This document shows, one piece after another, positions 1 to 6,040 of a stretch of 6,044 bases of DNA; the stretch's first letter is position 1; every line of letters starts with the position of its first letter. The notes under the pieces are model-generated. The model had not been told where the DNA came from. It made no database searches and worked only from the letters and a program-made list of their open reading frames with translations. The DNA comes from CAUPWF01 sp964367905 (GTDB lineage: Bacteria > Bacillota > Clostridia > Lachnospirales > Lachnospiraceae). The stretch is taken from NCBI GenBank assembly GCA_964367905.1, contig CAYIZP010000082.1, forward strand, positions 1 to 6,044, in the 5' to 3' direction. Both the position numbers and the translations under genes were made by a program.

Positions 1-438
1 TTCGAGGCGGCAGCATTCTTGAGAAGAAATGGTGCAGATATCACGCGTGTGAGAAAGACATTCCGTGAAGATATGTCATCCTATAAAGTGAAAGCGAGTG
101 CCATTCAAAGTGCAGAGAGCTATATGGGAGAGTTTGCAGTTGCAGTGTGTAACGGAGAAGGTGTGGATAGTCCAACGATTCTAGGTGCGCAGATTGCAAA
201 TGAATTATTAGAAATCAAAGGAATACGAGCATCTTTCGTGCTTACACTATATAAAGAGGTGGTGTATCTGAGTGCAAGGGCAATTGATGAGATTAATGTG
301 CAAGTAATTGCAGAACGCCTAGGTGGCGGTGGTCATATCAACGTGGCAGGGGCGCAGTTTGCGACAGATAATGTGGATGCCGTTCGAAATACTGTGAAAG
401 ATACATTGAAAGACATGCGAGAAAAGGGAGAGATATAA
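1..438 (+). CDS. gdpP: Cyclic-di-AMP phosphodiesterase GdpP, C-terminal part (5' end outside window)
   Basis: The reading frame is open from base 1, so this is the last 145 residues of a longer protein. What is visible is the end of a DHH/DHHA1 phosphoesterase module: the FEAAAFLRRNGAD segment, a stretch resembling the SAR..DEINVQ region of GdpP proteins, and the glycine-rich GGGGH motif at 322-336 followed by INVAGAQ, which is the hallmark of DHHA1 domains. In GdpP this domain helps hydrolyse the second messenger c-di-AMP to pApA. Full-length family members also have two N-terminal membrane helices, a PAS domain and a degenerate GGDEF domain, none of which can be checked here. A related DHH protein such as NrnA is possible from the fragment alone, but the direct neighbour rplI and then dnaB match the known Firmicute order gdpP-rplI-dnaB. 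The gene ends 2 nt before rplI, which implies co-transcription and probably coupled translation. Confidence 0.88.
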   Translation, partial: FEAAAFLRRNGADITRVRKTFREDMSSYKVKASAIQSAESYMGEFAVAVCNGEGVDSPTILGAQIANELLEIKGIRASFVLTLYKEVVYLSARAIDEINVQVIAERLGGGGHINVAGAQFATDNVDAVRNTVKDTLKDMREKGEI

Positions 439-440
439 GA

Positions 441-890
441 ATGAAAGTGATTTTATTACAAGATGTAAAGAACCTTGGGAAAGAGGGCGATGTGATTGAG
501 GCGAATGATGGATTCGCAAGAAATGTAATCATCAAAAAAGGTCAAGGGATTGAAGCTACAGGAAAGAATCTAAATGATCTTCGATTGAAGAAGGCAAATG
601 ATGATAAAATGGCTGCTGAATTATTAGAAGAGTGTAAGCAATTGGCTGCGACACTTGAGGCTGGAGAGATCAAGGTTTCGATTAAAACAGGAGAAGGCGG
701 TCGAGCATTTGGTTCCGTTTCTTCGAAGGAAATAGCAGAAGAAGTGAAGAAGCAGATGAATCTAGATGTGGACAAGAAGAAGGTTCAGCTGAAAGATGCA
801 CTGAAGACATTGGGGACTCATACTGTGCCGATCAAGGTGCACCCAAAGGTTACAGCCCAACTGAAAGTAGTAGTAAGCGAAGCAAAATAA
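441..890 (+). CDS. rplI: 50S ribosomal protein L9
   Basis: This 149-aa protein has the usual L9 length (about 148 aa). L9 binds 23S rRNA near the base of the L1 stalk and helps keep the reading frame. The N-terminal rRNA-binding domain starts with MKVILLQDVKNLGKEGDVIE and contains GFARN at residues 24-28. The long connecting helix covers roughly residues 41-75, and the C-terminal domain carries GRAFGSVSSKEIAEE and KTLGTHTVPIKVHP. Compared with the common L9 signature (GYARNFLIPKG), this protein reads GFARNVIIKKG, so several usually conserved positions are replaced. The start ATG lies 2 nt after the gdpP stop, and the AGGGAGAG at 425-432, inside the gdpP end, serves as the ribosome site. The surrounding order gdpP-rplI-dnaB is typical of Firmicutes. 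Confidence 0.96.
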   Translation: MKVILLQDVKNLGKEGDVIEANDGFARNVIIKKGQGIEATGKNLNDLRLKKANDDKMAAELLEECKQLAATLEAGEIKVSIKTGEGGRAFGSVSSKEIAEEVKKQMNLDVDKKKVQLKDALKTLGTHTVPIKVHPKVTAQLKVVVSEAK

Positions 891-908
891 TCGAGAAGAA
901 TCATATCA

Positions 909-937
909 TACAAGGCTGCTGAACAAGCAGCCTTGTA
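909..937 (+). other. Perfect 12-bp hairpin in the rplI-dnaB gap, without U-tract
   Basis: Bases 909-920 pair perfectly with 926-937 (core CAAGGCTGCT / AGCAGCCTTG) around the 5-nt loop GAACA. The stem is G+C-rich enough to be stable in RNA. The bases that follow (GAGTCTATTGAG) contain no run of T, so it does not fit a standard intrinsic terminator. It may be a weak or Rho-dependent terminator, an RNA processing or stabilising hairpin that sets the L9 to DnaB ratio, or a decayed terminator. The first part of the role is seen, the function is inferred. Confidence 0.75.
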
Positions 938-987
938 GAGTCTATTGAGATGGAAGAAGTCAATGTATTTATAGGAGGAGAATTGGT

Positions 988-2319
988 ATGGCAGATGAAA
1001 TCATGCGGACACTACCTCATAGCAAAGAGGCGGAGCAATCGGTAATCGGTTCCATGATTATGGACAAGGATGCCATATTGTCAGTGTCTGAGATTATATC
1101 CAAGGATGATTTTAAGATCACGGAATACGGAATTATATTCGAAGCGATGACAGAGTTATATGGTGCGGGAAAAAATGTGGATTTGGTTACCCTACAGAAC
1201 AAACTGCGAGAAAAAAATGTTGCAGAGGAGATTACAGAACTTGCTTACTTAAAAGAAGCATTGATGATTGTACAAACTTCGGCAAATGTAAAACATTATG
1301 CGGAAATTGTACGCAGAAAATCCATGCTTAGAAAACTGATCAAGCTTAATACGGAATTGTCCAATATGTGTTATGAGGATAGCGAGCCACTAGAGGCTAT
1401 TTTTGAGATAACAGAGAAGAGAGTATTCGAGCTGACACAGAATAATTCAGTGGATAATTTTGTGCCGATTCGAGAGGTGGTGCTCAATGCCATCGACAAG
1501 ATTGCGGCAGCGTCCAAGGTGAAGGGAACTGTTACAGGAATTCCCATGGGATTTTTGGATTTGGACTATAAGATGTCGGGGCTGCAGCGTTCGGATCTGA
1601 TTCTAATCGCAGCAAGACCTTCTATGGGGAAAACGGCATTTGTTTTAAATATCGCACAGCATGTAGCGTTTCGCGAGGCGAAATCCGTAGCTATTTTCAG
1701 TTTGGAGATGTCAAAGGAACAGTTGATCAATCGTATGTTCTCCCTAGAGTCCAAGGTGGATGCACAGGTTCTGAGAACGGGAAATCTCAAGGATGATGAC
1801 TGGGAGAAACTAATTGAGGGAGCAGGAATCATCGGGGAATCGAAACTTATCATCGATGATACACCAGGAATCTCTATCTCGGAGATGAGATCAAAGTGCA
1901 GAAAGTACAAGATGGAACAAGGATTAGATCTCATTGTCATTGACTACTTGCAGCTGATGTCTGGAAGAGTTGGAGGGCGAAGCGAATCGCGTCAACAAGA
2001 GATCTCTGAGATCTCACGTTCCCTCAAAGGACTAGCTAGGGAACTGAACGTGCCTGTTATCGCGCTCTCGCAGTTGAGTCGTGCGGTAGAGCAGCGGCCA
2101 GATCATCGACCGATGTTGTCCGACTTAAGAGAGTCGGGAGCCATCGAGCAGGATGCCGACGTGGTAATGTTTATCTATCGAGATGACTATTATAATAAAG
2201 ATACGGAATTAAAAAATGTGGCCGAAATTATTATTGCAAAACAAAGGAATGGTCCGATTGGAACCGTGGAGCTAGCATGGTTGCCACATTATACCCAATT
2301 TGGAAATTTGAAGAAGTAA
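988..2319 (+). CDS. dnaB: Replicative DNA helicase DnaB
   Basis: This 443-aa protein has the normal length and layout of the hexameric 5'-3' helicase that unwinds DNA at the replication fork and binds primase (called DnaC in Bacillus). The N-terminal helical domain (about residues 8-110) opens with LPHSKEAEQSVIGSMI, typical for the family. A linker follows, then the RecA-like ATPase from about residue 180. The Walker A motif is AARPSMGKT (208-216, Lys215) and the Walker B strand is LIVIDYLQLM with Asp319. The later DnaB motifs SQLSRAVEQRPDHRP and SDLRESGAIEQDADVV are also present. No intein interrupts it. The start is fixed by AGGAGGAG at 973-980, 7 nt before the ATG. No good promoter is visible in the 97-nt gap after rplI, so transcription from upstream is likely. 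Confidence 0.97.
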   Translation: MADEIMRTLPHSKEAEQSVIGSMIMDKDAILSVSEIISKDDFKITEYGIIFEAMTELYGAGKNVDLVTLQNKLREKNVAEEITELAYLKEALMIVQTSANVKHYAEIVRRKSMLRKLIKLNTELSNMCYEDSEPLEAIFEITEKRVFELTQNNSVDNFVPIREVVLNAIDKIAAASKVKGTVTGIPMGFLDLDYKMSGLQRSDLILIAARPSMGKTAFVLNIAQHVAFREAKSVAIFSLEMSKEQLINRMFSLESKVDAQVLRTGNLKDDDWEKLIEGAGIIGESKLIIDDTPGISISEMRSKCRKYKMEQGLDLIVIDYLQLMSGRVGGRSESRQQEISEISRSLKGLARELNVPVIALSQLSRAVEQRPDHRPMLSDLRESGAIEQDADVVMFIYRDDYYNKDTELKNVAEIIIAKQRNGPIGTVELAWLPHYTQFGNLKK

Positions 2320-2331
2320 AATGATTATAAA

Positions 2332-2507
2332 TGTAACTATTCAACCTAAACATCTCGGATGGATCACTGCGTGATCTGTTACGCTGTTTCACAGCTATAT
2401 CCTCGATTACGGCTAAGCGCCTTATGACTGAAACACAAGATGAGCCTGATGCTATGTAAACATAGCGCAGTCCCACTTGTATTCAGCCGCAAGGCTGAAT
2501 AGTTACG
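2332..2507. repeat. MITE-like or structured repeat element with terminal inverted repeats
   Basis: The left end GTAACTATTCAACC (2333-2346) matches the reverse complement of the right end GGCTGAATAGTTAC (2493-2506) at 13 of 14 positions. Directly outside lie identical 6-bp words, TATAAA at 2326-2331 and TATAAA at 2508-2513, as expected for a target-site duplication, though such an AT-rich word could occur by chance. The interior has no credible gene but several small hairpins: GATCAC-TGC-GTGATC (2362-2376), GCTGT-TTC-ACAGC (2383-2395), GCTATG-TAAA-CATAGC (2451-2466) and ATTCAGCC-GCAA-GGCTGAAT (2481-2500). A longer-range helix TGTTTCA/TGAAACA (2385-2391 with 2429-2435) competes with the second hairpin. 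This looks like a non-autonomous mobile element or a repeat that folds as RNA. No transposase is present. Copy number cannot be judged from one window. Confidence 0.6.
2481..2500 (+). other. GCAA-tetraloop hairpin at the right end of the repeat element
   Basis: An 8-bp perfect stem, ATTCAGCC with GGCTGAAT, closes on GCAA, a stable GNRA tetraloop in RNA. No T-run follows (AGTTACGTATAAAG), so it is not a standard terminator. The 3' arm is also part of the terminal inverted repeat and can pair instead with 2333-2346, giving two mutually exclusive folds. It is the only strong hairpin near the end of the dnaB transcript. Confidence 0.7.
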
Positions 2508-2535
2508 TATAAAGAACTTAAGATGATGTATATTA

Positions 2536-2563
2536 TTGACTCTTGTTTGGAATGATTTATAAT
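2536..2563 (+). promoter_or_regulatory. Sigma-A-type promoter for the pfl operon
   Basis: The -35 box TTGACT (2536-2541, 5 of 6 to consensus) and the -10 box TATAAT (2558-2563, perfect) are separated by 16 nt. Transcription would start near 2570, giving a leader of about 40 nt before the ATG at 2610. The promoter lies about 30 nt downstream of the repeat element. No Rex-type operator (TTGTTAA-N4-TTAACAA-like) or other clear palindrome overlaps it. Confidence 0.75.
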
Positions 2564-2609
2564 AAGAATAGGATAGTAGTAAATGTGAGATAGATGACGG
2601 AGGTTCGAA

Positions 2610-4712
2610 ATGATTGTAAAGTGGAGTGCGCATTGGGATGGATTTAGCCTAGGGAAGTGGTGTAAGGAAGGGATTGACGTTCGTGAGTTTATTCAGAAGA
2701 ACTATACTCCTTATGAAGGGAATGATGAGTTTCTGTCAGAGGCGACGGAAGCAACCAAGAAGTTATGGGCACAAGTGATGGAGTTATCGGAGCAAGAGAT
2801 GAAGGCGGGCGGAGTCCTGGACATGGATACGGACGTTGTATCATCGCTTACTTCTCATGAAGCTGGGTATCTGAACCGTGATTTAGAAAAAATCGTAGGA
2901 GTTCAGACGGACAAACCGTTCAAACGCTCACTTCAACCATATGGTGGAATCCGATTAGCACAAAATGCTTGTAAGCAAAATGGCTATGAAGTGGATTCGA
3001 AGATTGTTGATATCTTCACCAAGTACCGAAAGACCCATAATCAAGGGGTGTTCGATGCTTATACATCGGAGATGAAGTTGGCGAGAAAGGCAGGAATTAT
3101 CACAGGGCTTCCTGATGCCTATGGAAGAGGAAGAATCATCGGGGATTACAGAAGAGTTGCACTCTATGGGGTGGATCTCTTGCTTCAAGATAAGCAAGAC
3201 CAATTGAATACAGCGCCAGTTCGTATGGTTGGAGATAATATTCGATTGAGAGAAGAACTTACAGAGCAGATGAGGGCCTTAGGAGAATTAAAAGAACTGG
3301 GATCCATCTATGGGTTCGACATCAGCCAGCCTGCGAAGAACGCTAAGGAAGCGATCCAGTGGTTATACATCGGGTATCTAGCAGCAGTAAAAGAGCAGAA
3401 TGGTGCTGCCATGAGTCTGGGTAGAACTTCTACCTTTCTCGATATCTATATTGAGCGCGATCTAAAGAGAGGAATCCTGACAGAAGAAGAAGCTCAAGAA
3501 TTAGTGGATCATTTTATTATGAAATTGCGCCTAGTGAAGTTCGCAAGAACTCCAGAGTATAATACCTTGTTCTCGGGAGATCCAACCTGGGTGACAGAGT
3601 CCATCGGTGGAATCGGAGTAGATGGGCGTTCGTTGGTAACAAAGACTTCGTTTAGATATCTTCACACCTTGAATACGCTTGGTACGGCACCAGAGCCGAA
3701 TCTTACTGTACTTTGGTCGACAAAACTGCCACAGAACTTCAAAGAATTCTGTGCGAAGATGTCCATCATCTCTTCCTCGATTCAGTATGAGAATGATGAT
3801 GTGATGAGGCCGATTCATGGTGATGACTATGCTATTGCATGTTGTGTTTCTTCGATGAAGGTGGGAAAGGAAATGCAGTTCTTCGGAGCGCGTGCTAACC
3901 TAGCAAAATGTCTGCTCTATGCAATCAATGGTGGCGTGGATGAGAAATTGAGGATACAAATTGGACCAAAATACAGCAAAGTATGCACAGAATATCTAGA
4001 GTATGACGATGTGTTACAGAAATTTGATGACATGATGGCTTGGCTTGCAGGCTTGTATGTGAATACGCTAAATATCATCCACTATATGCATGATAAGTAC
4101 AGCTATGAGAGGATTCAAATGGCACTTCATGATCGGGAAGTGAAGCGGTATTTTGCGACAGGAATTGCTGGACTATCGGTGGTAGCCGACTCGCTTAGTG
4201 CAATCAAATATGCAAAGGTAAAGCCAATTAAGGATGAAACAGGATTTATCTATGATTATGAAATAGAGGGTGAATACCCACAATATGGAAATGATGATGA
4301 CAGGGTTGATGATATTGCCAACTGGGTTGTGAAGTCATTTATGGATAAGATCAAGTCTCATCATACCTATCGACAAGGGATTCCAACCACATCGATTTTA
4401 ACTATTACATCCAATGTGGTATATGGGAAGAAGACGGGAAATACACCAGATGGAAGACGCATGGGAGAACCATTTGCACCAGGGGCAAATCCGATGCATA
4501 ACAGAGATAAAAAGGGTGCCTTGGCATCGTTAGCATCAGTAGCTAAAATACCATTTTCAGAGGCGCAAGATGGAATATCGAATACATTTTCTATTGTACC
4601 AGGTGCGTTGGGCAAGGAGATGACAGTATTCACAGGGGAATTAGATTTGGATTCTATAAGTGAATGTGGAGACCAAGCTTGTAAGATTCCGAATCTTCCA
4701 GATGTAGATTAA
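2610..4712 (+). CDS. pflB: Pyruvate formate-lyase catalytic core, lacking the glycyl radical domain
   Basis: PFL converts pyruvate and CoA to acetyl-CoA and formate in the cytoplasm of fermenting cells. The 700 residues match PFL from the start (GKW..GIDVREFIQKNYTPYEG) through TGLPDAYGRGRIIGDYRR and the active site DDYAIACCVSSM, with the catalytic pair Cys411-Cys412, to FFGARANLAK, whose Arg428 is spaced from the cysteines as Arg435 is in E. coli. The match continues to FSIVPGALGKE at about residue 670. There it should run into the glycyl radical domain of a normal protein of about 750 aa. Instead there is an acidic 30-residue tail (671-700) with a C-x4-C pair, then TAA at 4710-4712. The missing domain is the next gene, in the same frame. 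The start has GGAGG (2599-2603) 6 nt upstream. The family is certain. That the split is natural rather than a nonsense mutation is inferred from the downstream start signals and the unrelated linker. Confidence 0.93.
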   Translation: MIVKWSAHWDGFSLGKWCKEGIDVREFIQKNYTPYEGNDEFLSEATEATKKLWAQVMELSEQEMKAGGVLDMDTDVVSSLTSHEAGYLNRDLEKIVGVQTDKPFKRSLQPYGGIRLAQNACKQNGYEVDSKIVDIFTKYRKTHNQGVFDAYTSEMKLARKAGIITGLPDAYGRGRIIGDYRRVALYGVDLLLQDKQDQLNTAPVRMVGDNIRLREELTEQMRALGELKELGSIYGFDISQPAKNAKEAIQWLYIGYLAAVKEQNGAAMSLGRTSTFLDIYIERDLKRGILTEEEAQELVDHFIMKLRLVKFARTPEYNTLFSGDPTWVTESIGGIGVDGRSLVTKTSFRYLHTLNTLGTAPEPNLTVLWSTKLPQNFKEFCAKMSIISSSIQYENDDVMRPIHGDDYAIACCVSSMKVGKEMQFFGARANLAKCLLYAINGGVDEKLRIQIGPKYSKVCTEYLEYDDVLQKFDDMMAWLAGLYVNTLNIIHYMHDKYSYERIQMALHDREVKRYFATGIAGLSVVADSLSAIKYAKVKPIKDETGFIYDYEIEGEYPQYGNDDDRVDDIANWVVKSFMDKIKSHHTYRQGIPTTSILTITSNVVYGKKTGNTPDGRRMGEPFAPGANPMHNRDKKGALASLASVAKIPFSEAQDGISNTFSIVPGALGKEMTVFTGELDLDSISECGDQACKIPNLPDVD

Positions 4713-4736
4713 TGGAACAGACGTGTGTTTGTTGAG

Positions 4737-4743
4737 AGAGGAG
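4737..4743 (+). promoter_or_regulatory. Shine-Dalgarno that sets the start of the glycyl radical subunit
   Basis: AGAGGAG lies 8 nt upstream of the ATG at 4752, within the 39-nt gap after the PFL core stop. It supports independent initiation at 4752 rather than at the GTG at 4725, which has no comparable purine-rich site at suitable spacing. It is the key evidence that the split PFL is translated as two polypeptides. Confidence 0.75.
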
Positions 4744-4751
4744 CATTTGCA

Positions 4752-4997
4752 ATGAAGAAAGTAGAACAGCAACAAGTAGACAATCTAGTGAATATGCTAG
4801 ATGGATATGTAGAAAAAGGTGGACATCACTTGAACGTAAACGTATTCACCAAGGAAACCCTCTTGGATGCGCAAGAGCACCCAGAGAAATACCCGCAATT
4901 GACGGTGAGAGTGTCAGGCTATGCGGTAAACTTTAATAAATTAACCAAGGAGCAGCAAGACGATGTCATTGCCAGAACATTCCACGAGGGGATGTAA
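4752..4997 (+). CDS. Stand-alone glycyl radical domain subunit of PFL (GrcA-like)
   Basis: This 81-aa protein is essentially only the C-terminal glycyl radical domain of PFL. It reads NLVNMLDGY (11-19), GGHHLNVNVFTKETLLDA, EHPEKYPQL, RVSGYAVNF with the radical-bearing Gly56, and ends KEQQDDVIARTFHEGM, as PFL proteins do. Activated by PflA, Gly56 would carry the radical that must reach Cys411/Cys412 of the core. The E. coli spare-part protein GrcA (YfiD, 127 aa) has the same domain but an extra N-terminal segment that is absent here. Here the gene sits between the truncated core and pflA, so it probably is the normal second subunit rather than a repair spare. It is in the same frame as the core, with one TAA and 39 nt between them. 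A start at GTG 4725 would add nine residues without family similarity. The stop is 2 nt from the pflA start. Confidence 0.92.
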   Translation: MKKVEQQQVDNLVNMLDGYVEKGGHHLNVNVFTKETLLDAQEHPEKYPQLTVRVSGYAVNFNKLTKEQQDDVIARTFHEGM

Positions 4998-4999
4998 TT

Positions 5000-5746
5000 A
5001 TGGCAGCCGGATATGTGCATTCCATTGAAACCTGTGGGACGGTAGATGGGCCAGGATTGCGATATGTGATTTTTTTGCAAGGATGTCCGCTAAGGTGTCA
5101 ATACTGTCACAATCCTGATACTTGGGAGACGCGAGTGGGAGACCTCATGAGTGTGCAACAGGCACTAAAGAGCTTCTATGCCAATCAACCATTCTACAAA
5201 AAGGGTGGAGTTACGGTAACGGGTGGGGAACCTATGCTTCAGATGGAATTCCTGATTGAATTATTCCGCGATCTCAAGTCCAAGAATGTGCATACATGTA
5301 TTGATACCTCGGGAATTGTTTTTCGAGAAAGAAGTAGAGAGTTTCTAGATCGATTGGAAGAACTTCTGTCACTCACAGATTTGATATTGCTAGATATCAA
5401 ACATATACGCTCGGATTGCCACAAGGAACTCACTGGATTTCCAAATGAGAAAATCCTTGCCTTTGCAAGATACTTAGATCGAAAAAATGTGCCTGTATGG
5501 ATTCGTCATGTTGTAGTCCCAGGGGTCACCTTGTTCCAAGAGTATCTAACAGAGCTAGGAGAATTCCTAGGAACCTTGAATAATGTGAAGGCACTCGACG
5601 TCCTCCCCTATCATTCCCTAGGAGTTGGGAAGTATGAGGCGTTGAATATCCAATATCCACTAAGCAATATTCCAGATGCGACCAAAGAAGAAGCAGAGGC
5701 GGCACGAAATATCATTCTGCATGCATATAAAAACATGAAACAATAG
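5000..5746 (+). CDS. pflA: Pyruvate formate-lyase activating enzyme (radical SAM)
   Basis: PflA uses a [4Fe-4S] cluster and S-adenosylmethionine to abstract a hydrogen from the conserved glycine of PFL and create the glycyl radical. The 248-aa length is typical. The N-terminus carries GTVDGPGLRYVIFLQGCPL, then the radical-SAM motif C-x3-C-x2-C at Cys29, Cys33 and Cys36, the same numbering as in E. coli PflA. The SAM-binding GGEP motif is at 75-78, HTCIDTSG at 98-105, a DIK motif at 132-134, and LPYHSLGVGKY lies near the end. The ATG follows the glycyl radical subunit stop by 2 nt, and GAGGGG (4986-4991) inside that gene is the ribosome site, so the two are probably translationally coupled. 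Its protein substrate here would be the separate 81-aa subunit, either free or bound to the core. No terminator follows before the ferredoxin promoter. Confidence 0.96.
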   Translation: MAAGYVHSIETCGTVDGPGLRYVIFLQGCPLRCQYCHNPDTWETRVGDLMSVQQALKSFYANQPFYKKGGVTVTGGEPMLQMEFLIELFRDLKSKNVHTCIDTSGIVFRERSREFLDRLEELLSLTDLILLDIKHIRSDCHKELTGFPNEKILAFARYLDRKNVPVWIRHVVVPGVTLFQEYLTELGEFLGTLNNVKALDVLPYHSLGVGKYEALNIQYPLSNIPDATKEEAEAARNIILHAYKNMKQ

Positions 5747-5754
5747 GAAAGCAC

Positions 5755-5783
5755 TTGAATAAATTGTCAGATTGTATTAGAAT
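5755..5783 (+). promoter_or_regulatory. Predicted promoter for the ferredoxin gene
   Basis: TTGAAT (5755-5760, 4 of 6 to the -35 consensus) and TAGAAT (5778-5783, 5 of 6 to the -10 consensus) are spaced exactly 17 nt apart. They lie in the 74-nt gap between pflA and the ferredoxin gene, and would give a leader of about 30 nt containing the RBS. An alternative pair starting with TTGTCA at 5764 has a poor -10 box. Confidence 0.55.
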
Positions 5784-5820
5784 GGACATGTAGTAGATAT
5801 TGTGAAAGGAGGATACTAAA

Positions 5821-5988
5821 ATGGCATATACAATTAATGATTCTTGCGTAAGCTGTGGAGCTTGTGAACCAGAATGTCCAGTAAGTGCAATCGCAGAAGG
5901 CGAAGGCAAATACGTTGTTGACGCTGATTCATGCGTAGATTGTGGAGCATGCGCAGCACAATGTCCAGTAGGAGCAATCGAAGAGTAA
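5821..5988 (+). CDS. Small 2[4Fe-4S] ferredoxin
   Basis: This 55-aa protein is a classic clostridial-type ferredoxin, a soluble low-potential electron carrier. It has two repeats of C-x2-C-x2-C-x3-CP: Cys9, 12, 15 and 19, then Cys38, 41, 44 and 48. Each cluster is bound by three cysteines of one motif and the last cysteine of the other. The two halves (SCVSCGACEPECPVSAI and SCVDCGACAAQCPVGAI) are clearly related, the internal duplication known for this family. The length of about 55 aa is standard. AAAGGAGG at 5805-5812, 8 nt before the ATG, is a near-perfect ribosome site, and together with its own promoter and strong terminator suggests high expression as a single gene. In such anaerobes it links PFOR, hydrogenase and similar enzymes. 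Supplying electrons to the adjacent PflA is possible but unproven. Confidence 0.96.
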   Translation: MAYTINDSCVSCGACEPECPVSAIAEGEGKYVVDADSCVDCGACAAQCPVGAIEE

Positions 5989-5994
5989 TAATAT

Positions 5995-6040
5995 AAAGGG
6001 ACAGGGTAGAAACGCAAAGCGTTATTGCCCTGTCCCTTTT
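5995..6040 (+). terminator. Strong intrinsic terminator after the ferredoxin gene
   Basis: AAAGGGACAGGG (5995-6006) pairs perfectly with CCCTGTCCCTTT (6028-6039). An inner hairpin AACGC-AAA-GCGTT (6011-6023) extends the stem through a few wobble or mismatched pairs, and the T-run TTTT with further pyrimidines follows at 6037-6044. It starts 7 nt after the ferredoxin stop and closes the transcript. Confidence 0.92.

Noticed and set aside
944..973. Promoter for dnaB (TTGAGA at 945 with TTTATA at 968)
   Set aside because: The -10 box matches only half the consensus and overlaps the ribosome site, so the transcript would start inside or after the SD.
1996..2016. Tandem GAGATCTC palindromes inside dnaB
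   Set aside because: They encode the conserved EISEISRS stretch of DnaB, so the repeat is explained by the protein sequence.
2320..2609. tRNA, riboswitch of a known class, CRISPR or IS200/IS605 end in the dnaB-pfl gap
   Set aside because: There is no cloverleaf, no spaced direct repeats, no recognised riboswitch core and no transposase. The inverted termini fit a MITE-like repeat better than an IS605-type end.
2231..2633. Reverse-strand ORFs of 81 and 84 codons across the dnaB-pfl gap
   Set aside because: Low-complexity translations with no recognisable family. They cross the repeat element and gene ends and are not supported by ribosome sites.
4712..4735. Seven-codon ORF (MEQTCVC) overlapping the PFL core stop as TAATG
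   Set aside because: Very short, in a frame other than its neighbours, and without its own SD. It is most likely chance.
4710..4751. Stop-codon read-through or recoding to give a one-chain PFL
   Set aside because: The frame stays open after the stop, but the codon is TAA, which is not used for selenocysteine or pyrrolysine, and the 13 codons after it show no PFL similarity. A separate SD and ATG explain translation better.
4725..4751. GTG at 4725 as the start of the glycyl radical subunit
   Set aside because: It adds nine residues without family similarity and lacks a well-placed SD. The ATG at 4752 has AGAGGAG 8 nt upstream.
5712..6017. Reverse-strand 101-codon ORF over the ferredoxin gene
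   Set aside because: It is the antisense shadow of the ferredoxin cysteine repeats, which are clearly coding on the + strand.
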